Shown here one piece after another: positions 1 to 7,210 of a DNA stretch of 11,514 bases. The notes beneath the pieces are model-generated. The model did no database searches, was not told where the DNA came from, and saw only the letters and a program-made list of their open reading frames with translations. This DNA comes from Pseudomonadota bacterium. GTDB taxonomy: Bacteria > Pseudomonadota > Alphaproteobacteria > Rhizobiales > Xanthobacteraceae. Both the position numbers and the translations under genes were made by a program. Position 1 is the first letter of the stretch. Each line of letters starts with the position of its first letter. Location: NCBI GenBank assembly GCA_023432845.1, contig JAEZEY010000124.1, positions 1-11,514 of the forward strand, given 5' to 3'.

Positions 1-247
1 GTTCGAGGTCGAGCGACATCCGGATGGCGTTCTTGCCGGGCAGCAGCAGCCCGGGCAACTGCGTCAGCATTTTCGGCGAGGCCATCGGCGCAACGTAGCG
101 GTAGGAGAGCTGCGCGCCATTGGCGCCGCTGGCGCCGGCCGCCGGGCCGGCCGCCCGGTCGATCAGCACCACCTCGTGCCCCGCCTCGGTGAGCCACCAG
201 GCCGTGGTCAGGCCGACCACGCCGGCGCCCAGAACGCCAATTTTCAT
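1..247 (-). CDS. DadA-like D-amino-acid dehydrogenase (FAD-dependent oxidoreductase), N-terminal part only
   Basis: The minus strand opens with an ATG at 247 and stays open for 82 codons to the window edge, so only the N-terminus is present. It begins MKIGVLGAGVVGLTTAWWL, a Rossmann FAD-binding motif (GxGxxG at residues 7-12) followed by an acidic residue at the end of the second strand (VVLIDR). Next comes GASGANGAQLSYRYVAPMAS, which resembles the FANAGQ..SP segment of DadA-type D-amino-acid dehydrogenases. These flavoproteins oxidatively deaminate D-amino acids to 2-oxo acids at the membrane, passing electrons to quinone. The gene diverges from the LysR regulator across about 120 bp holding a regulator-like palindrome, so it is a likely target. 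The exact substrate, and whether it is DadA itself or a related glycine/sarcosine-oxidase-like DAO protein, cannot be settled from the fragment. Confidence 0.82.
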   Translation of the reverse strand, partial: MKIGVLGAGVVGLTTAWWLTEAGHEVVLIDRAAGPAAGASGANGAQLSYRYVAPMASPKMLTQLPGLLLPGKNAIRMSLDLE

Positions 248-304
248 CGATACCGCCGCTGGTTCTGCTGCGGCGCACCTTACGCCCGCGGGCGCGGACC
301 CATT

Positions 305-319
305 ATGCAAAATTTGCAT
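305..319. promoter_or_regulatory. LysR-type operator-like palindrome in a divergent promoter region
   Basis: The sequence atgcaaaatttgcat is a perfect inverted repeat with 7-bp arms around one central base. It contains the LysR-family signature T-N11-A (T306 to A318). It sits in the 121-bp gap between the minus-strand dehydrogenase (start 247) and the plus-strand LysR gene (start 369), where an autoregulating LysR protein normally binds. A second palindromic element, ggccaaggcc, lies at 329-338 and could belong to the promoter-proximal site. I see no convincing -35/-10 pair. Binding is inference; the palindrome and its position are seen directly. Confidence 0.6.
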
Positions 320-368
320 GATAAGTTGGGCCAAGGCCGATTATCGTCAGCGGGCGTCAGGAGTGCGT

Positions 369-1316
369 ATGGATTTTCGTTGGCTGCAGGACTTCTTGAG
401 TCTGGCGGAGGTGAGCAATTTCACCGAAGCCGCGGCAACGCGTCACTCCTCGCAGCCGGCTTTCAGCCGCCGCATCCAGCAGCTCGAATCCTGGCTCGGC
501 GTCGAGCTGATCGATCGCTCCTGTTACCCAACCAAGCTGACCCCGGCCGGCGAGCGCTTCCGCCGCACCGCGGCCGACATCATTCAGCAGATGGTCGATG
601 CCCGCGCCGGCATCAACGGCGATCCCGAGGTCGGCCAGGAGGTCATCACCTTCGCGCTGCCCCACTCGCTGGCGATCTCGCGATTTCCCGGCTGGTGGAG
701 CGAATGGAAGGAAATCACCGGCGCGTCGGGCTGCCGCCTGCTCGCTAGCAATGTGCATGACGCGGTGACGGCGCATGTGGCGGGCCTGGCTGACGTGCTG
801 CTCGTCTTCCACCACGCGCAGCAGCCGATCTTCCTCGATCCCGATCACTACGACCGCGTCGCCATCGCCAGCGAATGGTTCCGCCCTTACGTCGCGGTGA
901 AGAACGGCCAGCCGGCCTATAAACTGCCGGGCACGGCCAAGGCGCCGTTCCCGCTGCTCAACTATTCGACCAGCACCTTCATGGGCCGGATGGCCGATCT
1001 CATCATGCAGTCGGCACCCGCGCCGGTGCATTCCTTCAAGGCCTTCGAATCCGATCTCGCCAGCGCCCTTCACAACATGATCGTCGCCGGTCACGGCATC
1101 GGCTGGCTGCCGGAATCGGCCGCCGCCGAAGCGGCTGCCGAGGGCAAGATCAAATCCGCCGGCGACAATCGCTGGTCAGCGCCGTTCACCATCTATGCGT
1201 TCTGCGATCGCGCCCGCGCCGGGCCCGCCGTACAGCGGCTGATGGCGCATCTGCGCCGATCGCCCATTGCTCTCTTCGCCGACAAGCCCGCGGCACTCGC
1301 TTCAGGAAACCGTTGA
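369..1316 (+). CDS. LysR-family transcriptional regulator, HypT/YjiE-like
   Basis: 315-residue LysR-type regulator. The N-terminal winged helix-turn-helix spans about residues 3-62, with the typical run FTEAA...SQPAFSRRIQQLE (18-40) and GVELIDR (44-50). The remainder is the effector-binding fold. From memory, several segments resemble E. coli HypT (YjiE): PFPLLNYSTSTFMGR (193-207), the FRPYV region (171-175) and GIGWLPE near the C-terminus. HypT senses hypochlorite through methionine oxidation, and a methionine (M205) sits in the matching FMGR segment; whether this protein senses oxidants is unknown. ATG 369 was chosen because it begins the conserved MDFRWLQDF; GTG 363 is an alternative, and in-frame codons upstream of that run through the promoter region. 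The stop overlaps the aminotransferase start, implying co-translation. It probably controls the divergent dehydrogenase and its own operon. Confidence 0.9.
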   Translation: MDFRWLQDFLSLAEVSNFTEAAATRHSSQPAFSRRIQQLESWLGVELIDRSCYPTKLTPAGERFRRTAADIIQQMVDARAGINGDPEVGQEVITFALPHSLAISRFPGWWSEWKEITGASGCRLLASNVHDAVTAHVAGLADVLLVFHHAQQPIFLDPDHYDRVAIASEWFRPYVAVKNGQPAYKLPGTAKAPFPLLNYSTSTFMGRMADLIMQSAPAPVHSFKAFESDLASALHNMIVAGHGIGWLPESAAAEAAAEGKIKSAGDNRWSAPFTIYAFCDRARAGPAVQRLMAHLRRSPIALFADKPAALASGNR

Positions 1317-2641
1317 TGACTCACGTACTGCATCGTCAGATTGGCAAGGATTATCCGGTCGCCGTGCGCGGCGAAGGCGTTCACATCTACGATTCGACCG
1401 GCAAGCAATATATCGATGCTTCCGGCGGCGCCGCGGTGTCGTGCCTCGGCCATGGCCATCGCGACGTGATCGACGCCATGAAGGCGCAGCTCGACAAGAT
1501 CGAGTTCGCCCATACCAGCTTCTTCACCACCCCCGCGCTCGAGGAACTGGCCGACGAACTCGCGGCCAACGCACCCGCAGGTCTCGATCACACCTTCTTC
1601 GTCAGCGGCGGCTCGGAAGCCGTTGAGGCGGCGATCAAGCTGGCGCGGCAAAGCGCGGTCGAGAGCGGCCAGCCGCAGCGCCGTCACTTGATCGCGCGGC
1701 GCCAGAGCTATCACGGCATTACCTTCGGCGCGCTGGCCATCGGCGGACGTCCGTCGGCCAAGCGCGATTTCTCGCCGCTGCTGATCGAAACGCATCATGT
1801 CTCGCCGGTTTACGAATATCGCGACCGCCTCGCGACCGAGACGCCGGAAGCCTATGGCGAGCGGCTGGCGCAGGAGCTGGAAGCCAAGATCAACGAACTC
1901 GGCGGCGACAATGTGCTCGCCTTCATCGCCGAGACCGTGGTCGGCGCCACGCTTGGCGCCGTGCCCCCGGTGCCGGGCTATTTCAAACGTGTGCGCCAGA
2001 TCTGCGACAAATATGGCGTGCTGCTGATTCTCGACGAAGTCATGTGCGGCATGGGCCGTACCGGCACCCTGCATGCCTGCGAACAGGACGGTGTCGCGCC
2101 GGACCTGATGGCCATCGCCAAGGGCCTGGGCGGCGGCTTCATGCCGATCGGCGCGCTGATGCTGAGCGGCAGGATCTTCGACATCATCGCCAAAGGCTCG
2201 GGCGCGTTCCAGCACAGCCACACTTACACCGGTCATCCTTTGGCCTGCGCCGCGGCGCTGGCCGTGCAGCGCATCATCCGCCGCGACAATCTTCTCGCCA
2301 ACGTCAAGACTCAGGGCGCGCGGCTATCGCGCCGCCTGCAGGAGCGCTTCGGCAATCATCCTTTCGTCGGGGATGTGCGCGGGCGCGGATTGTTTCAAGG
2401 CATCGAGATCGTCGCCGACCGTGGCACCAAGGAACCTTTCGATCCGGCACGAAAGCTGCACGCGCGGATCAAACAGGAAGCCATGGCCCGCGGCCTCATG
2501 GTTTACCCGATGGGTGGAACTAAGGATGGCAAGAGCGGCGATCATGTGCTGATGGCCCCGCCATTCATCAGCGACAATGATACGATCGATCAAATCGTCG
2601 AAAGATTGGGCGAAGCGGTCGATGCCGCCATTGGTTCATAG
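1316..2641 (+). CDS. Class-III PLP-dependent aminotransferase
   Basis: 441-residue fold-type I aminotransferase of class III (omega-aminotransferase / GabT / ornithine-aminotransferase family), a normal length. Visible landmarks are GVHIYDSTGKQYIDASGG near the N-terminus, the cofactor-phosphate loop SGGSEAVEAA (97-106), RQSYHGIT, the LDEVMCGMGRTG segment whose Asp240 should contact the pyridine nitrogen, and AKGLGGGFMPIGA with Lys269 as the Schiff-base lysine. HSHTYTGHPLACAAAL follows, as is usual in the class. All key residues are present, so it should be active. It would move an amino group from an amine or omega-amino acid to pyruvate or 2-oxoglutarate; the substrate cannot be read. ATG 1316 shares its A with the TGA of the regulator (TGATG), so translational coupling is likely. 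Context with a dehydrogenase and a TRAP importer suggests catabolism of an imported nitrogenous compound. Confidence 0.92.
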   Translation: MTHVLHRQIGKDYPVAVRGEGVHIYDSTGKQYIDASGGAAVSCLGHGHRDVIDAMKAQLDKIEFAHTSFFTTPALEELADELAANAPAGLDHTFFVSGGSEAVEAAIKLARQSAVESGQPQRRHLIARRQSYHGITFGALAIGGRPSAKRDFSPLLIETHHVSPVYEYRDRLATETPEAYGERLAQELEAKINELGGDNVLAFIAETVVGATLGAVPPVPGYFKRVRQICDKYGVLLILDEVMCGMGRTGTLHACEQDGVAPDLMAIAKGLGGGFMPIGALMLSGRIFDIIAKGSGAFQHSHTYTGHPLACAAALAVQRIIRRDNLLANVKTQGARLSRRLQERFGNHPFVGDVRGRGLFQGIEIVADRGTKEPFDPARKLHARIKQEAMARGLMVYPMGGTKDGKSGDHVLMAPPFISDNDTIDQIVERLGEAVDAAIGS

Positions 2642-2661
2642 GACCGGGCGGCAAAGGAATG

Positions 2662-2688
2662 CGCATTGCGGTAGCCTGCCGAAATGCG
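2662..2688. other. Stem-loop between aminotransferase and TAXI receptor genes
   Basis: An imperfect hairpin: six pairs (2662-2667 with 2683-2688), one mismatch, then three to four more pairs around the loop at about 2673-2677. No T-run follows, so it is not a classic intrinsic terminator. It may be a processing or attenuation element separating the regulator/aminotransferase unit from the highly expressed receptor, or may have no role. Confidence 0.35.
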
Positions 2689-2750
2689 TGACAATGGACC
2701 CAAGGTAAAAGGTCCAAACATTGCAAGTTGCGTAACTCGACAACCAGGTT

Positions 2751-2756
2751 GGAGGG
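2751..2756 (+). promoter_or_regulatory. Ribosome binding site of the TAXI receptor gene
   Basis: ggaggg lies seven bases before the ATG at 2764. It decides the start: the in-frame TTG at 2728, which would add 12 residues, has no comparable site. A strong site fits the high expression usual for periplasmic receptors. Confidence 0.7.
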
Positions 2757-2763
2757 ATTTGAT

Positions 2764-3735
2764 ATGAACACGATGACATTGACCGGCGGCGTTGCCGCAG
2801 CCGGCTTGATTGCGATGCTCGCCGGCTCGCCGGCGCTCGCGCAGCAGAAATTCGTCACCGTCGGCACCGGCGGCGTGACCGGCGTTTATTACGCAGTCGG
2901 CGGCGCCGTGTGCCGTCTCATGAACAAGGATCGCGCCACCACCGGCATCCGCTGCTCGGTGGAATCGACCGGCGGTTCGGTGTTCAACGTCAACGCCATC
3001 AAGTCGGGCGAACTCGAGTTCGGCCTGTCGCAGTCGGACGTGCAGTTCAACGCGTCCAAGGGCCAGGCTCAGTTCAAGGACAAGGCCGACGCCGACCTCC
3101 GCGCCGTGTTCTCGGTGCATCCGGAACCGTTCACGGTTCTGGCGCGCAAGGAAGCCGGCGTGACGAAGTTCGACGACTTCAAGGGCAAGCGCTTCAACGT
3201 CGGCAATCCGGGCTCGGGCACCCGCGCCTCGATGGAACAGCTCCTCGGCAAGCTGGGCTGGAAGCTGTCCGACTTCTCGCTGGCTGCCGAGCTGAAGGCT
3301 GACGAGCAGGGCACCGCGCTCTGCGACAACAAGATCGACGGTTTCTACTATGGCGTCGGTCATCCGTCGGCCGCCATCCAGGATCCGACCACCGCTTGCG
3401 GCGCCAAGCTGGTCTCGCTCACCGGTCCGGCGGTCGATGCCCTGCTCAAGGAGTATCCGTACTACGCCAAGGCGACCATTCCGGGCGGCATGTATGCCAA
3501 CAACCCGAACCCGACCGAGACCTACGGCGTGCTCGCGACCGTCGTGACCTCGGCCAAGGTGCCGGAAGCCACCGTCTATGCCATGACCAAGGCGGTGTTC
3601 GAGAACTTCGAGGAGTTCAAGAAGCTGCACCCGGCCTTCGCCAACCTCGATCCGAAGAAGATGATCAAGGACGGCCTGTCGGCCCCGCTGCATACCGGCG
3701 CCGCGAAGTACTACAAGGAAAAGGGTTGGATGTAA
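2764..3735 (+). CDS. TAXI-family TRAP transporter solute-binding protein
   Basis: 323-residue periplasmic receptor. A hydrophobic leader ends in SPALA-QQ with cleavage expected after Ala26. The mature start KFVTVGTGGVTGVYYAVGG is typical of TAXI (TRAP-associated extracytoplasmic immunogenic) receptors. It is followed by CSVESTGGSVFNVNAIKSGE, VGNPGSGTRAS, DGFYYGVGHPSAAIQD and the proline-rich ATIPGGMYANNPNP. Such proteins bind a small carboxylate or amino acid and deliver it to a fused TRAP permease, here the next gene. Cysteines at 50 and 64 plus two later ones could form disulfides. The leader is odd in lacking any Lys or Arg before its hydrophobic core when the ATG at 2764 is used; the extension from TTG 2728 would supply two Arg. 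The length is normal, so the mature protein should work. The ligand is unknown. Confidence 0.93.
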   Translation: MNTMTLTGGVAAAGLIAMLAGSPALAQQKFVTVGTGGVTGVYYAVGGAVCRLMNKDRATTGIRCSVESTGGSVFNVNAIKSGELEFGLSQSDVQFNASKGQAQFKDKADADLRAVFSVHPEPFTVLARKEAGVTKFDDFKGKRFNVGNPGSGTRASMEQLLGKLGWKLSDFSLAAELKADEQGTALCDNKIDGFYYGVGHPSAAIQDPTTACGAKLVSLTGPAVDALLKEYPYYAKATIPGGMYANNPNPTETYGVLATVVTSAKVPEATVYAMTKAVFENFEEFKKLHPAFANLDPKKMIKDGLSAPLHTGAAKYYKEKGWM

Positions 3736-3748
3736 GTCCAGGCTAGGA

Positions 3749-3780
3749 CAGGGGCGGCCCAAAGCCGCCCCTGTTGCTTT
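3749..3780 (+). terminator. Hairpin with T-rich tail after the TAXI receptor
   Basis: A 10-bp perfect stem (3749-3758 with 3764-3773, including ggggcggc/gccgcccc) closes a 5-base loop and is followed by the T-rich ttgcttt. It lies 14 bases after the receptor stop. It is either a leaky intrinsic terminator or a 3' stabiliser that lets the receptor be made in excess of the permease. Confidence 0.6.
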
Positions 3781-3787
3781 GGAGCGT

Positions 3788-3821
3788 GATCGCGAAGGGC
3801 GGGCCGCCGCCTTTCGCGATC
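3788..3821. terminator. Second strong hairpin between receptor and permease
   Basis: A 15-bp stem with a single G-T wobble (3788-3802 with 3807-3821) and a 4-base loop, only 14 bases after the preceding hairpin. The tail ctgctttga is only weakly T-rich. Tandem hairpins between a binding-protein gene and its permease commonly act as attenuator or mRNA-stability elements; which applies here is not visible. Confidence 0.5.
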
Positions 3822-3922
3822 CTGCTTTGACAGGATAGAGCCATGCGCCACAATTGGCTCACAACAGACGGCGGCAACGCCGCGCCTTGCATTGCGAAGT
3901 TTCGCGCCTGAGGGGAGCTGCG

Positions 3923-6514
3923 ATGACCGACGTTAATCAATCAAGCGCAACGCGCGAGCAGCTTGAGACCATGGTCGCGGAAGCCGACACCGGCGGCCGC
4001 AAGGCCATGGGCTTCAACAAGCAGTTAATCGTGGGCGTCGCCCTGGCCTGGGCGCTGTTCCAGCTCTGGTACGCCTCGCCACTGCCCTATTATTTCACCT
4101 TCGGCGTCATCAACGACGGCAAGGCGCGCATCATCCACCTGACCTTCGCGTTTCTGCTGGTCTTCACTACCTTTCCGGCCTTCAAATCGTCGTCGCGCGC
4201 CACCATTCCGATCGGCGACTGGATTCTGGCGCTGCTGTCCATCTGTGCAACGCTCTATCTGCTGGTGTTCTACGACGCCATCGCGCTGCGGCCGGGCCTG
4301 CCGACCACGGCCGACATCATCATCTCAGTCATCGGCGTACTCTGCCTGCTCGAGGCTGCACGGCGCGCCGTCGGCCCTGCTTTGGCGATCATCGCCGCGA
4401 TCATGCTGCTCTACATCTTCGCCGGACCGTGGCTGCCGGGCCTGCTCGCGCACAAAGGCGCCTCGCTCTCCCGCGTCTCGTCGCAGATGTGGCTGACGTC
4501 GGAAGGCATCTTCGGCGTGGCGCTCGGCGTCTCGACCAGCGTGGTGTTCCTTTTCGTGCTGTTCGGCGCCCTGCTGGAGCGCGCCGGCGCCGGCAACTAC
4601 TTCATCCAGATGGCCTTCGCCATGCTCGGCACTTTCCGCGGCGGCCCGGCCAAGGCCGCTGTCGCCGCGTCGGGCCTGACCGGCATGATCTCCGGCTCGT
4701 CGATCGCCAATACGGTCACGACCGGCACTTTCACGATTCCGCTGATGAAGCGCGTCGGTTATTCCCCGGTGAAAGCCGGCGCCATCGAGGCCGCGGCCGG
4801 CGTCAATGGCCAGATCATGCCGCCGGTGATGGGCGCCGCCGCCTTCCTCATCGCCGAATATGTCGGCATCACCTATGCCGAAGTGGTCAAGCACGCCTTC
4901 CTGCCAGCCATCCTGACCTATGGCGCGCTTTTCTATATTGTCGATATTGAAGCCGCGAAGATGCGTCTGCGCGGCCTGCCGCGCGCCTCGACCGTACCGA
5001 TTCATCACACGGTGCTTCGCGGTCTGATGACCGTCTGCGGCATCGTCATCCTCAGCGGCCTCGTCTACTACGGCATCGGCTGGACGAAGACCGCGTTCGG
5101 CGACGCCGCGACCTGGGTGCTCGGAATCGTCCTGATCGCGGTCTATCTCGGGCTGATCCGTCACAAGGCAACGCATCCCGATCTGCCGGCCGACGACCTG
5201 ACCAAGGCCATCGTCAAGGTGCCGGACTTCTATGCCACCGCCAATACAGGGCTGCATTATCTGCTGCCGGTCGTCGTGCTGATCTGGTGCCTGATGGTGG
5301 AAGAGCTGTCGCCCGGCCTGTCGGCGTTCTGGGGCACCGCGCTGCTCATCGTCGTCATGCTGACGCAGCGCCCACTGCTCGCCTTCTTCCGCGACGAGCA
5401 CGAATATGCCGCGCGGCTGCGCGACGGCTTCGAAGACCTGATCGCCGCATTTCAGGGCGCCTCGCGCAACATGACATCGGTCGGCATCGCCACCGCCTCG
5501 GCCGGCATCATCGTCGGCACCGTGGCGCTGACCGGAGTCGGCCTCGTCATGACAGAAATCGTCGAAGCGGTGTCCGGCGGCAATCTCATGATCATGCTGC
5601 TGATGACGGCGGTGATCTGTCTTGTCCTCGGCATGGGCATGCCGACCACGGCGAGCTATGTCGTGGTCGCCACGCTGATGGCGCCGGTGCTGGTCGAACT
5701 GGCGGCGCAGAACGACCTCGCCGTGCCGCTCGTCGCCGTGCACATGTTCGTGTTCTATTTCGGCCTGATGGCAGACGTGACGCCGCCGGTCGGCCTCGCC
5801 GCCTACGCGGCATCGGCGATCTCGGGCGCCGACCCGGTAAAGACTGGCGTGCAGGCGTTCCGCTACGAGGTCCGCACGGCCCTGCTGCCGTTCATCTTCA
5901 TCTTCAATACGCAGATTCTGATGATCGACATCGAGAGCTGGCTCGAGCTAGTGGTGATCGTCGGCGCGGCGATCGTTGCCATGGGCTGCTTCGTCGCGGG
6001 CACCCAGGGCTGGCTGCTGACCAGGAGCCGCTGGTACGAAACGGTGGCGCTGCTCCTGATCTGCTTCACCTTGTTCCGTCCCGGCTTCTGGCTCGATCAG
6101 ATGTTCGACCCCTATGTGCCGCGGCCGCCGGCCGATCTCACCAAGGTGGCAAACGATGTGCCGCTCGGCTCGACGATCCGCTTCCGCGTGAAGAGTCAGA
6201 CGCGAGCCGGCGACGAGGTCGAGAAAGTCGTCCGCCTCGCCTTGCGCGAGGGCGCGACCGGGCCGGAGCGGCTGCGCGCCGCCGGCTTCAGCGTCATGAC
6301 TTTGGGCGATCGCACCCAGATCGGCACGGTACGCTTCGGCAGCCAGGCGACCCAATACGGGCTGGCCGCTGGCGACGAGGTTCTGGCGGTGCTGACGCCC
6401 GCCGACCGGCCGAGCCGCTTCTGGCTGTTCATCCCGGCGCTGGTGGTGCTGGCCGGCGTCGTGATGCTGCAAAGGCGGCGGCAACAACAACATCAACCCG
6501 CAGTGGCGGGCTAA
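3923..6514 (+). CDS. TRAP transporter permease, 4TM/12TM fusion with C-terminal DUF3394-like domain
   Basis: 863-residue fused inner-membrane permease combining the small (DctQ-like) and large (DctM-like) TRAP subunits, as usual for TAXI systems. ATG 3923 was chosen for the aggggag site six bases upstream; an in-frame upstream start at 3854 would run through untranslated leader. After a cytosolic N-terminus of about 33 residues come many hydrophobic segments. DctM landmarks are GLTGMISGSSIANTVTTG (about 251-268), GVNGQIMPPVMGAAAF (about 293-308) and LGMGMPTTASY (about 570-580). From about residue 700 the sequence matches the DUF3394 type tail: membrane segment, WLDQMFDPYVPRPP, a soluble stretch containing a PDZ-like TVRFGSQATQYGLAAGDEV, then a last membrane helix and a basic end. 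It works with the upstream TAXI receptor in sodium-driven uptake. The stop lies 21 bases from the convergent Lys-rich gene. Confidence 0.95.
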   Translation: MTDVNQSSATREQLETMVAEADTGGRKAMGFNKQLIVGVALAWALFQLWYASPLPYYFTFGVINDGKARIIHLTFAFLLVFTTFPAFKSSSRATIPIGDWILALLSICATLYLLVFYDAIALRPGLPTTADIIISVIGVLCLLEAARRAVGPALAIIAAIMLLYIFAGPWLPGLLAHKGASLSRVSSQMWLTSEGIFGVALGVSTSVVFLFVLFGALLERAGAGNYFIQMAFAMLGTFRGGPAKAAVAASGLTGMISGSSIANTVTTGTFTIPLMKRVGYSPVKAGAIEAAAGVNGQIMPPVMGAAAFLIAEYVGITYAEVVKHAFLPAILTYGALFYIVDIEAAKMRLRGLPRASTVPIHHTVLRGLMTVCGIVILSGLVYYGIGWTKTAFGDAATWVLGIVLIAVYLGLIRHKATHPDLPADDLTKAIVKVPDFYATANTGLHYLLPVVVLIWCLMVEELSPGLSAFWGTALLIVVMLTQRPLLAFFRDEHEYAARLRDGFEDLIAAFQGASRNMTSVGIATASAGIIVGTVALTGVGLVMTEIVEAVSGGNLMIMLLMTAVICLVLGMGMPTTASYVVVATLMAPVLVELAAQNDLAVPLVAVHMFVFYFGLMADVTPPVGLAAYAASAISGADPVKTGVQAFRYEVRTALLPFIFIFNTQILMIDIESWLELVVIVGAAIVAMGCFVAGTQGWLLTRSRWYETVALLLICFTLFRPGFWLDQMFDPYVPRPPADLTKVANDVPLGSTIRFRVKSQTRAGDEVEKVVRLALREGATGPERLRAAGFSVMTLGDRTQIGTVRFGSQATQYGLAAGDEVLAVLTPADRPSRFWLFIPALVVLAGVVMLQRRRQQQHQPAVAG

Positions 6515-6535
6515 CGCAGGACCGACGCGAGACCG

Positions 6536-6853
6536 TCAGCCCGCGGCGATGCGGGCTGGCGGCGGCAGCGGGGTCGGCTCGTTGGTGACGATCTTCATCG
6601 TCTCCGGCTTTGCGACAGGCGCCACGGCCTTGGCGGCATTCGACTTCTTCGAATTACTTTTTTTGGACTTGCTCTTGTCCGGCTTGCCCTTGACCGGTCC
6701 GGCGGACTTTTCGCTTTTCTTCGCCGCGCTCTTTTCTTCCGCGCTCTTGGCCTGCTTGTCTTTCTTTTTGCCCGGCCCCTTCAACGCGTCGAGTTTCGCC
6801 TTCAGCTTCTTGAGCTTCTTCTTCAGCGCTTTGATGGTGTCTTTTTTCGACAT
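6536..6853 (-). CDS. Lys/Ala-rich small basic protein, histone-H1-like
   Basis: 105 residues in three parts. A strongly charged helix (about 4-24, KALKKKLKKLKAKLDAL) could form a coiled coil. A long low-complexity stretch of Lys, Ser and Ala follows (KSKKSNSKKSN type), and then a shorter Pro-containing tail, ETMKIVTNEPTPLPPPARIA. It has no signal peptide, membrane segment or cysteine. The composition resembles bacterial histone-H1-like or nucleoid-associated proteins, which bind DNA through basic tails; this is by analogy only, and an RNA-binding or ribosome-linked role is equally open. ATG 6853 begins the natural MSKKDTIKAL; no clear Shine-Dalgarno precedes it, and an upstream GTG at 6889 has none either. 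The opposite strand is open here too but encodes only a Phe/Leu-rich mirror. It is convergent with the TRAP permease. Confidence 0.7.
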   Translation of the reverse strand: MSKKDTIKALKKKLKKLKAKLDALKGPGKKKDKQAKSAEEKSAAKKSEKSAGPVKGKPDKSKSKKSNSKKSNAAKAVAPVAKPETMKIVTNEPTPLPPPARIAAG

Positions 6854-7210
6854 GTCGCAGTCTCGCGCGTGTTGTGACCAGCAGATCACCCAATGGACGG
6901 CCGATAGCGTAACGGCAAGCGCAATGCCGTCAATGACACCGCGGCGCGGACGAGCAACGCGCTGAGATGATTGCCGATTTTTTCGAGCTGGCGCGCGCCA
7001 GCAGCGCGATCTTCCATGACAATTTTATGACATTGGTATTTCAGCGCGGGTTTTCGTTTTCGCCTGACTGCTGCCGAGCGCGTGGCCGAGCGCGACTGTC
7101 CGCGATAGGCAAGCAGACCTGACCTTTCGCGTTTTTGTGCTGCGGGCCGGAACGATGGCGCGCACGCTTCATTGTCGAGGCGCTGGGTGGCGCACACAAG
7201 GAGATGTTCC
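6854..7210. other. Intergenic region between the Lys-rich and secreted small proteins
   Basis: About 357 bp between divergent small genes with no supported coding sequence. It must hold both promoters. It contains a perfect 16-bp palindrome at 6987-7002, two runs of T at 6978-6983 and 7134-7138, and the aaggag ribosome site at 7198-7203 for the gene at 7211. A frame open on the minus strand through most of it continues antisense into the secreted-protein gene and has no recognisable domain. Confidence 0.5.
6987..7002. repeat. Perfect 16-bp palindrome
   Basis: gctggcgcgcgccagc reads the same on both strands. On the plus strand the T-run comes before it, and no T-run follows on either strand, so it is not a terminator. 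It could be a protein-binding site or a chance GC-rich palindrome. Confidence 0.5.

Noticed and set aside
357..1094. Long open frame on the minus strand opposite the LysR gene
   Set aside because: It is an Arg/His-rich mirror of a clearly coding LysR gene, with no domain or ribosome site; high-GC genes usually give such antisense frames.
2590..3762. Minus-strand open frame of about 390 codons across the TAXI receptor gene
   Set aside because: Composition (His, Arg, Gly, Ala) and exact antiphase to the receptor mark it as a shadow.
4325..5743. Minus-strand open frame of about 470 codons inside the TRAP permease
   Set aside because: Asp/His/Gln/Arg-rich complement of hydrophobic codons; no recognisable fold. 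The sense strand carries clear DctM motifs.
6537..6558. Hairpin between the permease stop and the Lys-rich gene end as a shared terminator
   Set aside because: The 8-bp stem (cagcccgc/gcgggctg) lies at the stop codon of the Lys-rich gene but has no T-run on either strand, so the case is too weak.
6549..6965. Plus-strand Phe/Leu-rich frame that looks like a membrane protein
   Set aside because: It is the complement of Lys-rich codons (AAG read as CTT); the minus-strand reading has a natural start and a sensible composition. I cannot fully exclude it.
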